64,000 nucleotides of DNA from Desulfobacter vibrioformis DSM 8776 (lineage in GTDB: Bacteria; Desulfobacterota; Desulfobacteria; Desulfobacterales; Desulfobacteraceae). The number at the start of each line of letters is the position of its first letter. Position 1 is the first letter of the stretch. The position numbers and the translations under genes were made by a program. Positions 8,533 through 17,982 of the stretch are shown here, one piece after another. The stretch spans positions 99,491 to 163,490 of the forward strand of contig NZ_JQKJ01000011.1 of assembly GCF_000745975.1 (NCBI RefSeq), written 5' to 3'. The notes under the pieces were generated by a model. That model was not told where the DNA came from. It searched no databases and worked only from the letters and a program-made list of their open reading frames with translations.

Positions 8533-10043
8533 AAGCATTGATTTTTCCGGCCGGATCGCCTGATCGCCTGGCCCCCATGACCCAGTGGATGCCCGAAGCC
8601 CTGCTGCCCATTGCCAACAAACCAATGGTGGCGCACCTACTGGAACTGTTGGCGCGCAGTGATGTGCGTCAGGCTGTCATGGCGGTGCATCATATGCCCT
8701 ATGAAACCGAATCCTATTTTGGCCGGGGAGAACGGTGGGGCCTGGATATTTCGTATTGCCTGCTAAAGCAGGCGGGGAATCTGTCCAAGGTATTAAAGCG
8801 CGCATGGTCGCAGATTCAAGATGATGTAATGATTCTGCCCGCCAATACCATAACCGATCTTTCGCTTTCAGCGCTGGCTCAGATCCATGCGCAAAGCCAG
8901 ACCGATTTAACCTTGTCCATGGTTCGATCCAAAGCACAAAAAGATAAGGTGGTTGCCCTTACCGATGAAATGCCCGGCAGCGGTGCACTCTTGGGAACGG
9001 CGGTGCTTTCTGTTGATGGGGCAATGCTGGCCATGGCCGAACCATCTATCATGGATATGACCGGTCTTGCCCGTCAATTCCGTGAACATGGACGAAGCAG
9101 CGTAGTCTATCATACCGACTTCACCATGAAAACAATTGAATCCCCAGGCGATTACCTGGCGGCAAACCAATTAGCCCTCAGGGGAGCGTTTAACGGATTG
9201 ATTTTACCCGGCGAAGAGGTGAGAACCGGGATACGGGCCGGGATAGGGGCACGGATTCATCCGCAGTGCAAACTCGTTGGCCCGGCAAGCCTTGGGAACA
9301 GTTGCGGCCTCAGCCGGGATGCGGTCATCGGCCCGGACGCGGTCATCGGTGAAAAGGTGGTGGTCGACCGGGGCGCTGTGGTAGAGAACAGTGTAATTTT
9401 TCCCAATACCTATGTCGGCTCTCATACCGAGGTCCAAAACTCGGTCATCTGGAAAAAATCAATGTTCAACGTAAAACGGGGTGTCGAAGTGTATGTGGAA
9501 GATGACATCATCCTGGGCGACATGGACAAACCGTTTCTGGCCAATCAATTGGATCGGGCCTTTAACCTGGCCACGGGGTTATTTTTCACGCTTTGTGCAT
9601 TCCCGTTATGGGGCGTATGCTTTCTCTACCATCTGGTCTTTCCGGGCAAAGCGTTTTTTCAGACTGAAATTCGCTACGGCAAATATGAAGTCAGCAATCT
9701 TCAAGGCGCGGTGCAACCCAGGCCGTTTGTTCATTATACGTTTCAAAGCCGTCACTGGTGGATCCGTAAACTGCCCGGCTTGTTCAATGTGATCAAAGGG
9801 GAGATGAGCATGGTGGGAAATGCGCCGTTGAGCAGTGAGCAATTAGACCTTTTGGACGAGGAGTGGCAAACCCTGCGGGCAAAAGCGCCGGTAGGGTTGT
9901 TTCATTTATGGGAAGCTGAAGGCCAGCCAAACCCGTCCTGGGACGAACAACTGGTTTCCGAAGCCTATTATGCCGGAAGTCGCACGATGTGGGGCGATGT
10001 CGGAATTCTGTTGAAATGCCTGATGCCTAAAAAACGAGCCTGA
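8529..10043 (+). CDS. Nucleotidyltransferase-like / left-handed beta-helix / sugar-transferase-like fusion
   Basis: Residues 1 to about 230 resemble sugar-nucleotide pyrophosphorylases (KALIFPAG, LLPIANKPM) but the signature loop is altered (GSPDRL, and PEALLP in place of the usual PK-LLP). Hexapeptide-like repeats follow (about 235-325: IGARIHPQCKLVGPASLG, AVIGPDAVIGEKVVV). The C-terminal part (about 335-504) has a hydrophobic segment and a bacterial sugar-transferase-like region with NVIKGEMSMVGNAPL, where active relatives read SLVGPRPP. Both catalytic regions look degenerate, so it may be a scaffold or regulator. Alternatively one half may still be active. The start overlaps the preceding stop (ATGA). 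Confidence 0.8.
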   Translation: MKALIFPAGSPDRLAPMTQWMPEALLPIANKPMVAHLLELLARSDVRQAVMAVHHMPYETESYFGRGERWGLDISYCLLKQAGNLSKVLKRAWSQIQDDVMILPANTITDLSLSALAQIHAQSQTDLTLSMVRSKAQKDKVVALTDEMPGSGALLGTAVLSVDGAMLAMAEPSIMDMTGLARQFREHGRSSVVYHTDFTMKTIESPGDYLAANQLALRGAFNGLILPGEEVRTGIRAGIGARIHPQCKLVGPASLGNSCGLSRDAVIGPDAVIGEKVVVDRGAVVENSVIFPNTYVGSHTEVQNSVIWKKSMFNVKRGVEVYVEDDIILGDMDKPFLANQLDRAFNLATGLFFTLCAFPLWGVCFLYHLVFPGKAFFQTEIRYGKYEVSNLQGAVQPRPFVHYTFQSRHWWIRKLPGLFNVIKGEMSMVGNAPLSSEQLDLLDEEWQTLRAKAPVGLFHLWEAEGQPNPSWDEQLVSEAYYAGSRTMWGDVGILLKCLMPKKRA

Positions 10044-10046
10044 ACC

Positions 10047-11879
10047 ATGGAAAATCAAAGGATAAAGGTGTCTGATCAACGTCCCGTATCCCCGTCAGGC
10101 GACAGCATCACAACGGGGATGGCGGTGGGGATGCTGACTACATTCGTACACCTGGTCAGCAGGCTGCTGCTTGTGCCTTTGATCCTTCATTTTGTCCCCA
10201 TGGCCCATTACGGCCTTTGGACCATCTGTTTTGTCATTCTTTCCTATGCCGGTATGAGTGCTTTTGGGATTCAAAATGCGTATATCAAATATGTGGCAAA
10301 ATATTGGTCCCTTGGGGACCGAAACGCCATTAACATCCTCATTTCCACCGGCCTTACCGTCATGGGGATTGCCTCTTTGTTGATTTATTTTACCATCAGC
10401 TTAGGCGTTCCGCTTATCTTGGGACTCTTTCATGTGGAAAAACAGATGCATGCCCTGGCAGGTTTCATGATCCGGGGCACTGCCGCCGCCTTTCTATTGG
10501 AAATTTGGCTGGGCGCCTTTAAGGCCTCTTTGGAAGGCCTGCAGAAGATCACCTTAACCCGCCTGAACTGGCTTTTTGCCACGTTATCAGAGATCGTTCT
10601 TATTTTTATTTTTTTCATGATGGGATACGGGATACATGGCGTGGTCTTCGCCTATATCATCAAAACCATCTTTGAGATGGGCCTTCATCTCATCTTTGCG
10701 TTTCGCCATATTCCTTCTTTGTCTCTTAGACCGATGCTGAACAGACAAGCCTTTAATGCCCTCTTTGTGTACGGTGGGAAGGTCCAGGGCCTTGGCATTT
10801 TAGGACTGTTCCTCGGCACCTTTGACCGCCTGGTGATTACCGCTATGATCGGGCTGGAAGCGACAGCATTGATTGAGATCGGCCGAAAACTGCCCTTCAC
10901 GGCCCGGCGCATCAGCGGTGCGGCCTTTGCCCCATATCTGCCGGCAGCCTCTTCCCAGGACCATTATTTTGAAAAGGGAAAGTGGCCCACCACGATGGAA
11001 AAGATGCGAAAATACAGTGCCCTGTTTACCATCGGCCTGATCATCGCGGCATGGGGGATGGTGCCCTGGGGGGGCAGCGTTTTACAGGACGCGTTTCAAC
11101 AAGGAAAGTTTTTTTCAACCCCCTGGGGATGGTTGCTGGCCGGTGCTGTGCTGTTTTCCGTCTATCCGGGGATTTCCCTTGTCAAGTGGGCTTACCGCTT
11201 TGTCCGGCATGGGGAGACGCTGTGTTCAGATACCATTCGTGATCTCTATCTTTCCGGGTCTGGTCAGATCAACCTCATCAACGGGATTATTTACGGCTAC
11301 TTGATTGCAGCAGCCCCCCAACTGCTTTTTGCCTGGGTGGGTCCGGAGGGGACAAAAGCTTACACCATTACCATTATTATTGCAGCGGCAACCGTGATTC
11401 ATTTAACGACCGGCATTGGCACAGCCATCTTAAAAGGGGTTGACCGTACCGGCAGGGAGCTGGAATACACCTTGATCCAACTGGCTCTGGCCCTGGTGTG
11501 GATTCCGGGATTTGCCGCTTACGGCGGGCTCATGGGAGCCGTATGGGGTACTGCTTTAAGCCTGATCATCCCTTCTGTTTTTTTCGTTTGGCGGGGAAAC
11601 GTTTTTTTTCAAGTCTCCTTTTCCTTGTATGTCAAAAAAAACATACGTCCCTGCCTGGCGCCTGTTTCAGCGGCCGTATTGATTGCCGCACTGCTTGGGT
11701 TGATGCCGCCCCTTTCCAGGTGGTTCACCCTCCTTGAAGTGATGATTGCAGGGCTTTTTTACCTTTTGATGACGGCTGTCTTTTTAAAATTATGGATCTT
11801 CACCGATGATGAGTGGCAAAAAATCATCTCGCCATTGGGGAAGATCAAAGCAAAATTTTTACCGAGGGTTATGCCATGA
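10047..11879 (+). CDS. Wzx-type polysaccharide flippase (MOP superfamily)
   Basis: An integral membrane protein of 610 residues with about 12-14 hydrophobic helices and few charged stretches, typical of the oligosaccharidyl-lipid flippase branch of the MOP superfamily. It would move lipid-linked repeat units from the cytoplasmic to the periplasmic face of the inner membrane. It is longer than most Wzx proteins (about 420-500 residues), with an extended polar stretch near residues 375-410 (around VRHGETLCSDTIRD). It lies three bases after the preceding gene, within the same operon. Specific substrate unknown. Confidence 0.88.
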   Translation: MENQRIKVSDQRPVSPSGDSITTGMAVGMLTTFVHLVSRLLLVPLILHFVPMAHYGLWTICFVILSYAGMSAFGIQNAYIKYVAKYWSLGDRNAINILISTGLTVMGIASLLIYFTISLGVPLILGLFHVEKQMHALAGFMIRGTAAAFLLEIWLGAFKASLEGLQKITLTRLNWLFATLSEIVLIFIFFMMGYGIHGVVFAYIIKTIFEMGLHLIFAFRHIPSLSLRPMLNRQAFNALFVYGGKVQGLGILGLFLGTFDRLVITAMIGLEATALIEIGRKLPFTARRISGAAFAPYLPAASSQDHYFEKGKWPTTMEKMRKYSALFTIGLIIAAWGMVPWGGSVLQDAFQQGKFFSTPWGWLLAGAVLFSVYPGISLVKWAYRFVRHGETLCSDTIRDLYLSGSGQINLINGIIYGYLIAAAPQLLFAWVGPEGTKAYTITIIIAAATVIHLTTGIGTAILKGVDRTGRELEYTLIQLALALVWIPGFAAYGGLMGAVWGTALSLIIPSVFFVWRGNVFFQVSFSLYVKKNIRPCLAPVSAAVLIAALLGLMPPLSRWFTLLEVMIAGLFYLLMTAVFLKLWIFTDDEWQKIISPLGKIKAKFLPRVMP

Positions 11880-11953
11880 ACCAACTCAGCGACAATCATC
11901 AGGAGCCTTTCGCCATCCATACATGTCCAGGCTGCCAGTCTAAAATTTCTTAA
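11876..11953 (+). CDS. Possible 25-residue peptide or remnant gene start
   Basis: A very short frame overlaps the flippase stop codon (ATGA) and runs to a stop at 11953. It contains a CPGC pair (HTCPGCQSKIS). It could be a translational-coupling leader or the remains of a gene with an N-terminal zinc-binding motif that was truncated before the next glycosyltransferase. No ribosome site beyond coupling is visible. Support is weak. Confidence 0.2.
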   Translation: MNQLSDNHQEPFAIHTCPGCQSKIS

Positions 11954-11969
11954 TAGTAAGGGGAACACA

Positions 11970-13136
11970 ATGGACATTGATTGCGTCATCATTGGTGTAA
12001 ATTCCGAAAAAACCCTCGGCGATTGTATTCAAAGCATCATTAACAGTGAATATACCCAGGGCCGGCTGCATATTTACTATGTGGACGGCGGCTCCACGGA
12101 CAACAGCGTTGCCGTTGCATCCGCCTTTGGTCAAGTGATTGTGATTCAGTTAAATCCTGAATATCCAACCCCGGGGTTAGGAAGAAATGCAGGCTGGAAA
12201 AAAGGCGTATCCCCCCTTGTCCATTTTTTTGACTCCGACATTGTCGTTGATCCCGGCTGGATAGAAAAAGCTGCCAACGCAATGAAAGGCAACATCGGTG
12301 CGGTAAGAGGCAATCTTAACGAGCGATACCCCCAAGCCTCCATTTTCAACTGGATCGGCGAATTGGAATGGAATGCACCGCCGGGCAAATGTGACAGCTT
12401 TGGCGGCATCGTCATGCTCCGCCGCGCTATTTTAGAAAAGACCGGTGGGTATGACGAAGTGCTTGTTGCAGGAGAAGATCCCGAGTTGAGCCAGAGAGTT
12501 AAATTCCTGGGCTGGGATATCCTCCACCTTGATGAGCCCATGTGCAGCCACGACCTTGCCATGATGAAGGTAAGACAATATTGGAAACGCGCATATCGAA
12601 CAGGTTATGGGTATGCAGCAGTCGTATTAAGACTGCTTGTGATGAGGCTGAAACGGTTTGCGGCAAAAGGCATTGGAAAAAAGTTAATACAGCGGGCACA
12701 AAAAATTTCAGGCAGGCCGCTGATGCAGACCGGATTAAACGACACGGATGGCACGGCTGAAATATCCTTTAACAATTTCTGGCTCTATGAGTGCATACGC
12801 ATTAAAATTCGCGGGGGAGGATTTGTTTTTTTTACCCTGCTCTCTATCCTGCTTCTGCCATGGGCTGTTCAGTCAAAAGGTATGGCCGGGTTAATGATCC
12901 TCATGGAGACCTTGGCGCTCTTACTTTTGTTTTATCCGCTTTTTTTCAGAATCTCATGGTTCATGGCAGATAAAAAATTAGATCGCGCCAAGGCTGAAAT
13001 TTATGCAACCCATTGCTCTCTTGTTGTCATTCCTGAATATTTCGGAATGCTGCGTTTTTTTGCAGGCCTTATATTTAACAAACCGTTAAAAAATAAACGG
13101 GCCAGGTTGGGAACGGGCGTATCTAAAAAAATATGA
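11970..13136 (+). CDS. Family 2 glycosyltransferase with C-terminal membrane region
   Basis: The N-terminal GT-A domain shows CVIIGVNSEKTL, IYYVDGGSTDNS (nucleotide-sugar binding) and the metal-binding DSD in VHFFDSDIVVD. The acceptor-side GEDPELSQRV resembles the ED motif of inverting GT2 enzymes. After about residue 270 come two or three hydrophobic segments that would anchor it to the inner membrane. It probably extends the lipid-linked repeat unit on the cytoplasmic side. ATG start behind AGTAAGGGG. Donor and linkage unknown. Confidence 0.9.
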   Translation: MDIDCVIIGVNSEKTLGDCIQSIINSEYTQGRLHIYYVDGGSTDNSVAVASAFGQVIVIQLNPEYPTPGLGRNAGWKKGVSPLVHFFDSDIVVDPGWIEKAANAMKGNIGAVRGNLNERYPQASIFNWIGELEWNAPPGKCDSFGGIVMLRRAILEKTGGYDEVLVAGEDPELSQRVKFLGWDILHLDEPMCSHDLAMMKVRQYWKRAYRTGYGYAAVVLRLLVMRLKRFAAKGIGKKLIQRAQKISGRPLMQTGLNDTDGTAEISFNNFWLYECIRIKIRGGGFVFFTLLSILLLPWAVQSKGMAGLMILMETLALLLLFYPLFFRISWFMADKKLDRAKAEIYATHCSLVVIPEYFGMLRFFAGLIFNKPLKNKRARLGTGVSKKI

Positions 13137-13170
13137 TTACGGCGATATTACATCCACAGGGAAAACCATC

Positions 13171-14418
13171 ATGGCAGATTCAAAAACGTTAGCGCATACA
13201 TCACAGGCAAACGGATTAAAACTTGGCTATCTTTCCAGCGAATACCCCGGTATTTCCCACACATTCATATTCAGGGAGATAAAGACGCTGAGAGAACAGG
13301 GAATTTCTGTGTTTACCGCGTCTATCCGGAAACCTGCCCACATAGATAAAATGACATCCGAAGAGAAAAAAGATTCCCAAAACACGATTTACATAAAAAG
13401 TTCGTCCATTCCACACATAATAGCCAGCCACAGGTCTTTGATAAAAAAGAGTTTCAAAAGCTATCTGGCCATGCTGGCCAAGTCGGCTTCATTTACCGTT
13501 AAAGCGCCCCACTCCGTTCTCAAAGGGATCGGATATTTTATTGAAGCGGGAATTTTGTTGTCCTGGATGCATAAAACCGGTTTAAATCATGTACATGTCC
13601 ATTTTGCCAATCCGGCGGCAACGGTGGCAATGGTTGCCTCCTGTTTCGGCACGATATCCTTTAGTGTGAGTGTGCATGGACCGGATATATTCTACAATGT
13701 CGATACGGCACTGCTTGTCCAAAAGGTAAAACGCGCTAAACGGATCAGATGCATAAGTCTTTACTGCAGAAGCCAGTTGATGCGAATCATACCCTACAGC
13801 ATGTGGGAAAAGCTTGATATTGTAAGGTGCGGCATTGATCCGGACACATTTTCACCCAGGCCCGAACCTGACAACGAAATTCCTGAAATTTTATGTGTCG
13901 GGCGCCTTGTGCCGGCCAAAGGCCAGCACATTCTTTTATCGGCCTGCGGTCTGTTAAAAAAACGCGGCATTCAATTTTCCCTTGTTTTTGTGGGCGATGG
14001 AGAAGATCGCCCATCGCTGGAACATCTGGCTCAACAGCTGGGTATTAACAATCAGGTTACGTTCACAGGCGCCATAGGGCAAGACCAGGTGGTTCAATAT
14101 TATAACAGGGCTGATATCTTCGCCCTGGTCAGTTTTGCAGAAGGGGTGCCTGTGGTGCTTATGGAGTCCATGGCCAAGCAGGTTCCCTGTGTCTCAACAA
14201 ATATTACAGGCATACCTGAACTCATTGAAAATTCAAAAACCGGGATGTTGTTACAACCCTCGGATGTTAAAGGGCTTGCCCATGCACTTGAAATCCTTAT
14301 CGCGGACAAAGAATTGAGGATAGAGCTTGGCAAACAAGGCCGTACCAAGGTTATTGAGTATTACAACCTCTCCGCCAACTGCCGGATGATGGCCGGTTTT
14401 TTCAAAAACTTTTTATAG
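13171..14418 (+). CDS. Family 4 glycosyltransferase
   Basis: A GT-B fold retaining glycosyltransferase of 415 residues. The N-terminal domain contains the acceptor-side LGYLSSEYPGISHTF motif. The C-terminal domain has the family pattern ILCVGRLVPAKGQHIL, LVFVGDGEDRPSLE, VTFTGAIGQDQV and the phosphate-binding ALVSFAEGVPVVLMESMA. The style resembles colanic acid and amylovoran GT4 enzymes. Located in the operon between a GT2 and an acyltransferase, it presumably adds one sugar of the repeat unit. Confidence 0.93.
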   Translation: MADSKTLAHTSQANGLKLGYLSSEYPGISHTFIFREIKTLREQGISVFTASIRKPAHIDKMTSEEKKDSQNTIYIKSSSIPHIIASHRSLIKKSFKSYLAMLAKSASFTVKAPHSVLKGIGYFIEAGILLSWMHKTGLNHVHVHFANPAATVAMVASCFGTISFSVSVHGPDIFYNVDTALLVQKVKRAKRIRCISLYCRSQLMRIIPYSMWEKLDIVRCGIDPDTFSPRPEPDNEIPEILCVGRLVPAKGQHILLSACGLLKKRGIQFSLVFVGDGEDRPSLEHLAQQLGINNQVTFTGAIGQDQVVQYYNRADIFALVSFAEGVPVVLMESMAKQVPCVSTNITGIPELIENSKTGMLLQPSDVKGLAHALEILIADKELRIELGKQGRTKVIEYYNLSANCRMMAGFFKNFL

Positions 14419-14425
14419 GGTTTAC

Positions 14426-15547
14426 ATGCGTATTCAATGGCTTGACAATTTAAGGGCAATCGGCATATTTTTCGTGGTTCTTGGCCATACACCGGGTCTG
14501 CCCGAACCGTTTGAAAAAATAATATTTTCCTTTCATATGCCCCTGTTTTTCTGGTTATCAGGACTTATGTGCAAGGATAAAATCAAGCAGATATCTTTCC
14601 GGGCGTTCATAAAAAATAAAGCGTATAAGCTTTTGGTACCGTACCTTTTTTTTTCAATCATCAGCTATGTGTCATGGTTTGTCCTGTTTCGCCATTTCGG
14701 GTCCCAGGCCAAACTGAATCTGTCCCCGATAACGCCCTTGATCGGCATTATTTACGGCAACGGCATTCATCATCTTTTGGCCCACAACACGGTGTTGTGG
14801 TTCTTTTTATGCCTGTTTGCCACGGAAATATTTTTCTTTTTTATCATCAGACTTGAATCAAAAACACGTATTTTAGCAGCCCTGATCCTGCTGTCTGCAA
14901 TCGGATACATAGATGTCTGGTTAAATCCGCCCTTGCCGGACCGATTCAGATTGCCGTGGAACATTGATATTGCCCTGACAGCAGTCGTGTTTTACGGTGC
15001 GGGGTATCTTTTATCGCCGTACCTGCTCAAAAACAGGTTGAATTTTATTGTTAATTTGGGTTTTGGTATCTGTTATCTCTTTTTTTCGCTCATCAACAGC
15101 AAAGTTGCATTGGTGGCAGGCGTTTACGGCAATTTCTTTTATTTTTACAGTGCCGCATTTTCAGGAATTTTATTCTGGAAAGCGGTTGCTGAATACCTCA
15201 GCACCCTGTTTAATATGAAATTGGACATCAACACCGGCCAAACGTTCCGAGTGCGCTTGGGGAAAGCCTTTGCAAAAAAACTGGCCCGCCCATGCCGCTT
15301 CATTGAAACGCTGATGTTAAAAACAGGAGAGAATACCCTTACGATTTTTGTTTTTCATTTGCTTGTGTTTCCGCTGCTGACAGCTGTCCAGGTCTATATT
15401 TTCAAAATCCCGGCATCGGTAAAGCACGATTCAATTGTATTCTCTTTTATTTATACGGTGGTCAGCATCATCATGCTGCTGCCGGTTTCATCTTTACTTC
15501 AACGATATCTGCCCTGGTCAGTCGGCAGATTCAAGACGGCACGCTGA
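14426..15547 (+). CDS. Acyltransferase 3 family membrane protein
   Basis: About ten membrane helices in 373 residues. The N-terminus reads IQWLDNLRAIGIFFVVLGH, matching the family feature of an N-terminal Arg/His motif in the first helix, followed by SFHMPLFFWLSG. Members transfer acetyl or other acyl groups to sugars of surface polysaccharides. The relation to OafA/WecH-like enzymes is by motif only. It likely decorates the exopolysaccharide made by the surrounding operon. Confidence 0.9.
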   Translation: MRIQWLDNLRAIGIFFVVLGHTPGLPEPFEKIIFSFHMPLFFWLSGLMCKDKIKQISFRAFIKNKAYKLLVPYLFFSIISYVSWFVLFRHFGSQAKLNLSPITPLIGIIYGNGIHHLLAHNTVLWFFLCLFATEIFFFFIIRLESKTRILAALILLSAIGYIDVWLNPPLPDRFRLPWNIDIALTAVVFYGAGYLLSPYLLKNRLNFIVNLGFGICYLFFSLINSKVALVAGVYGNFFYFYSAAFSGILFWKAVAEYLSTLFNMKLDINTGQTFRVRLGKAFAKKLARPCRFIETLMLKTGENTLTIFVFHLLVFPLLTAVQVYIFKIPASVKHDSIVFSFIYTVVSIIMLLPVSSLLQRYLPWSVGRFKTAR

Positions 15548-15611
15548 TTAAGGCTGTCTGTTAAATTATATGGTTTTATGGCCCTGAATCAGCCTTGGGA
15601 GAAATCAAAAT

Positions 15612-16883
15612 ATGATTGCCGCACTATTCAATGTGAGTTGCGTTTTTATATCTCTATATATCGGCATAACAACATGCTATCTTTTTATTTTAACCATTGC
15701 GGCATTTATATTTAAAAAAAAATCAGGTCCTCCCCGGCAGTTTGACGCCAATATGGCGCCTGATCAATTAACCTGTTTAAACATCGGTATATTAATTCCC
15801 GCGCACAACGAATCCTTTGAGATCGTACAAACCGTCCGCAACATTAAACAAACGCTTAATTATCCAAAATCAAATTATAATATCATTGTCATTGCCGACA
15901 ACTGCCAGGATGATACGGCACAACTTGCAAGGGAAGCCGGTGCCCAGGTTGTTGAGCGTTCTGACCTGTCTGCCAAAGGCAAGGGCCAGGCACTGGATTG
16001 GTTTTTTAAATCCCATAAATCCATCTATCTTGAATGTGATGCCGTCGTGATTATTGATGCCGACACGATACCGCATCCCAACTTTTTAAATGAGATTTGC
16101 CAAAGCTTTTCTTCCAGCGGCGTTGATGTGGTCCAAGGATTTTACGGCGTATCAAACCCCCAGGCAAACTGGCGCACGGCCCTTGCCTCTGCGGCGTTAT
16201 CCGTCTTTCACCACATCAGGCCTGCCGGCAGAAATCAGATGGGCGGTACGGCAGGGCTTAAGGGAAACGGCATGGCATTTAAAACCAAAATCGTTGACGC
16301 CTATGGCTGGCCGGCATACTCCGTGGTTGAAGATATTGAATATTCACTACAGCTGCTCATGGACGGCGTGCTTGTCCATTACAACCCCGATGCGATCGTG
16401 TATGCAGAGATGGCTTCCGGTGCCCGCCAGGCCGGCACCCAGAGAAAACGGTGGGAAGGCGGACGGGTGATGTTATTTAAAAAATATCTACCCCCCTTAA
16501 TCAAGGCTTTTATAAAAGAGAGAAAGAGCTGTTACTTTGATGGTATCATGGAGCTATTAATCCCTCCGTTATCATTGCTTGTTATGGCCCAGACGGCCAT
16601 GTTTATATGTGCCGTGATCACATCCTTATCCACACTGGCCATCTGGGTTTTGTACCCCCAGCTATGGATTATTTTTTTATGCATGACAGTTTTTTATATC
16701 TTCTCAGGGTTGATATTGCGAAAGGCCCCTTTTTATGTATGGAGATCTCTTTGTTTCGCCCCTTTTTTTATTATATGGAAAATACCGCTCTATTTCAGCC
16801 TCATAAAAAACAGACGGTCAAAAACAACGTGGGAACGTACCCAAAGAGAATCCGAGAAAATGGCTCCAAGGCAAAAAAAATAA
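15612..16883 (+). CDS. Family 2 glycosyltransferase, processive-like, membrane-embedded
   Basis: An N-terminal membrane helix precedes a GT-A domain with ILIPAHNESFEIVQT, VIADNCQDDTA, the metal-binding VIIDADTIPHP and, downstream, VVEDIEYSLQ plus a QRKRW motif. Three or four C-terminal hydrophobic segments follow (about residues 310-400). The D,D,D,QxxRW-like set is seen in cellulose synthase, hyaluronan synthase and NodC relatives. It may act processively or add a single sugar; the motif alone does not decide. A ribosome site GGGAGAAATC lies before the ATG at 15612. Confidence 0.9.
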   Translation: MIAALFNVSCVFISLYIGITTCYLFILTIAAFIFKKKSGPPRQFDANMAPDQLTCLNIGILIPAHNESFEIVQTVRNIKQTLNYPKSNYNIIVIADNCQDDTAQLAREAGAQVVERSDLSAKGKGQALDWFFKSHKSIYLECDAVVIIDADTIPHPNFLNEICQSFSSSGVDVVQGFYGVSNPQANWRTALASAALSVFHHIRPAGRNQMGGTAGLKGNGMAFKTKIVDAYGWPAYSVVEDIEYSLQLLMDGVLVHYNPDAIVYAEMASGARQAGTQRKRWEGGRVMLFKKYLPPLIKAFIKERKSCYFDGIMELLIPPLSLLVMAQTAMFICAVITSLSTLAIWVLYPQLWIIFLCMTVFYIFSGLILRKAPFYVWRSLCFAPFFIIWKIPLYFSLIKNRRSKTTWERTQRESEKMAPRQKK

Positions 16884-16884
16884 A

Positions 16885-17982
16885 ATGCAAACCCAAATAC
16901 CCCACTGCACAGTGAATCCTATGATGATCAGCCGGATCTTGATGTTTCTCTTTTTGTGTTTTCCGGCATGCAGCGACATCAGACCCGGACCGGTAACCAC
17001 TAACGAAACGGAACTTGAGACCCAAGAGCGTTTTGAAACAGACAAGGTCAAGACAAGCACCCGGTATGCCTCACCGGAACAGGTTCGCCAATTTACACAG
17101 GCAACCGAGTCCGGCCGGGAGTATTTGATCGGGCCGGGGGATTCGCTAAGCCTTAAGGTGTGGGGCCGGCCTGAGGTCTCAGCCCCGGAAATGATCGTGG
17201 GCCCGGACGGCATTATTACGGTACCCCGCATCGGGTTCATTCAAACGGCTGGCCGCACCCGCAAAAGCGTGGCTGATGAAATTTTGGAGAAATTGAAACA
17301 ATTCTATAGTAATCCGGAGATCTCCTTTTCCATCCTCTCTTACAAAAATAACAAAGCCTTTGTCCTAGGAAGGGTGGAAAATCCCGGTGTCGTTAATTTT
17401 CCGGGAGAAGGCACGCTTTTAGAGGCGCTCTCCATTGCCGGCGGCTACTCTACTGAAGCCGAAGACACCTATCTGACAAGGTGCGCCATCATCCGGGGAA
17501 AGGACACCATCATCTGGATCGACCTGAACGATTTATTGCAAAACGGCAATATGGCACTCAACGCAAAAATTTTAAACAACGACGTTATTTTCATCCCCGA
17601 AAGCCAGTCCGAACTGGTTTACGTCATGGGAGAAGTGCGAGCCCCCGGCGCCTATAACATGACCGGTAGACTGACCATCATGGACAGCCTCATGCTGGCT
17701 GGCGGGCCCACAGATGATGCTGAAACCACCACCATCTATCTGATCCGGAAGGGTGAAGGCAAAAAGGGCTCGGTGCGTGAAATCAACTTAAAGCATCTGC
17801 TCACCAACGCTGATTTCAGCCGCAACTATATCATGGAGGATGACGATGTTCTCTATGTTACTGAAAAATCCATCAGCCGTTTCAACTATGTGCTGGAAAA
17901 AATTGTTCCTTCTCTTGAGTTCATCAAAATTGGCAATGAGGTGTTGGATATCTTTGGGGTGGACGTAAAAAATGGAAACTGA
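16885..17982 (+). CDS. Outer-membrane polysaccharide export protein (Wza/GumB-like)
   Basis: A secreted protein with a lipoprotein-type signal: MMISRILMFLFLCFPAC, where the Cys would be lipidated. The mature part begins with a Poly_export domain (IGPGDSLSLKVWGRPE, PDGIITVPRIGFIQTAGRT) and continues with two SLBB beta-grasp domains (RVENPGVVNFPGEGTLLEAL and VMGEVRAPGAYNMTG). It would form the outer-membrane channel for the polymer. An in-frame Met at 16921 is the better start judged by the signal peptide; the frame opens at 16885, directly after the previous stop. It is coupled to the Wzc-like gene by an 11-base overlap. Confidence 0.93.
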   Translation: MQTQIPHCTVNPMMISRILMFLFLCFPACSDIRPGPVTTNETELETQERFETDKVKTSTRYASPEQVRQFTQATESGREYLIGPGDSLSLKVWGRPEVSAPEMIVGPDGIITVPRIGFIQTAGRTRKSVADEILEKLKQFYSNPEISFSILSYKNNKAFVLGRVENPGVVNFPGEGTLLEALSIAGGYSTEAEDTYLTRCAIIRGKDTIIWIDLNDLLQNGNMALNAKILNNDVIFIPESQSELVYVMGEVRAPGAYNMTGRLTIMDSLMLAGGPTDDAETTTIYLIRKGEGKKGSVREINLKHLLTNADFSRNYIMEDDDVLYVTEKSISRFNYVLEKIVPSLEFIKIGNEVLDIFGVDVKNGN

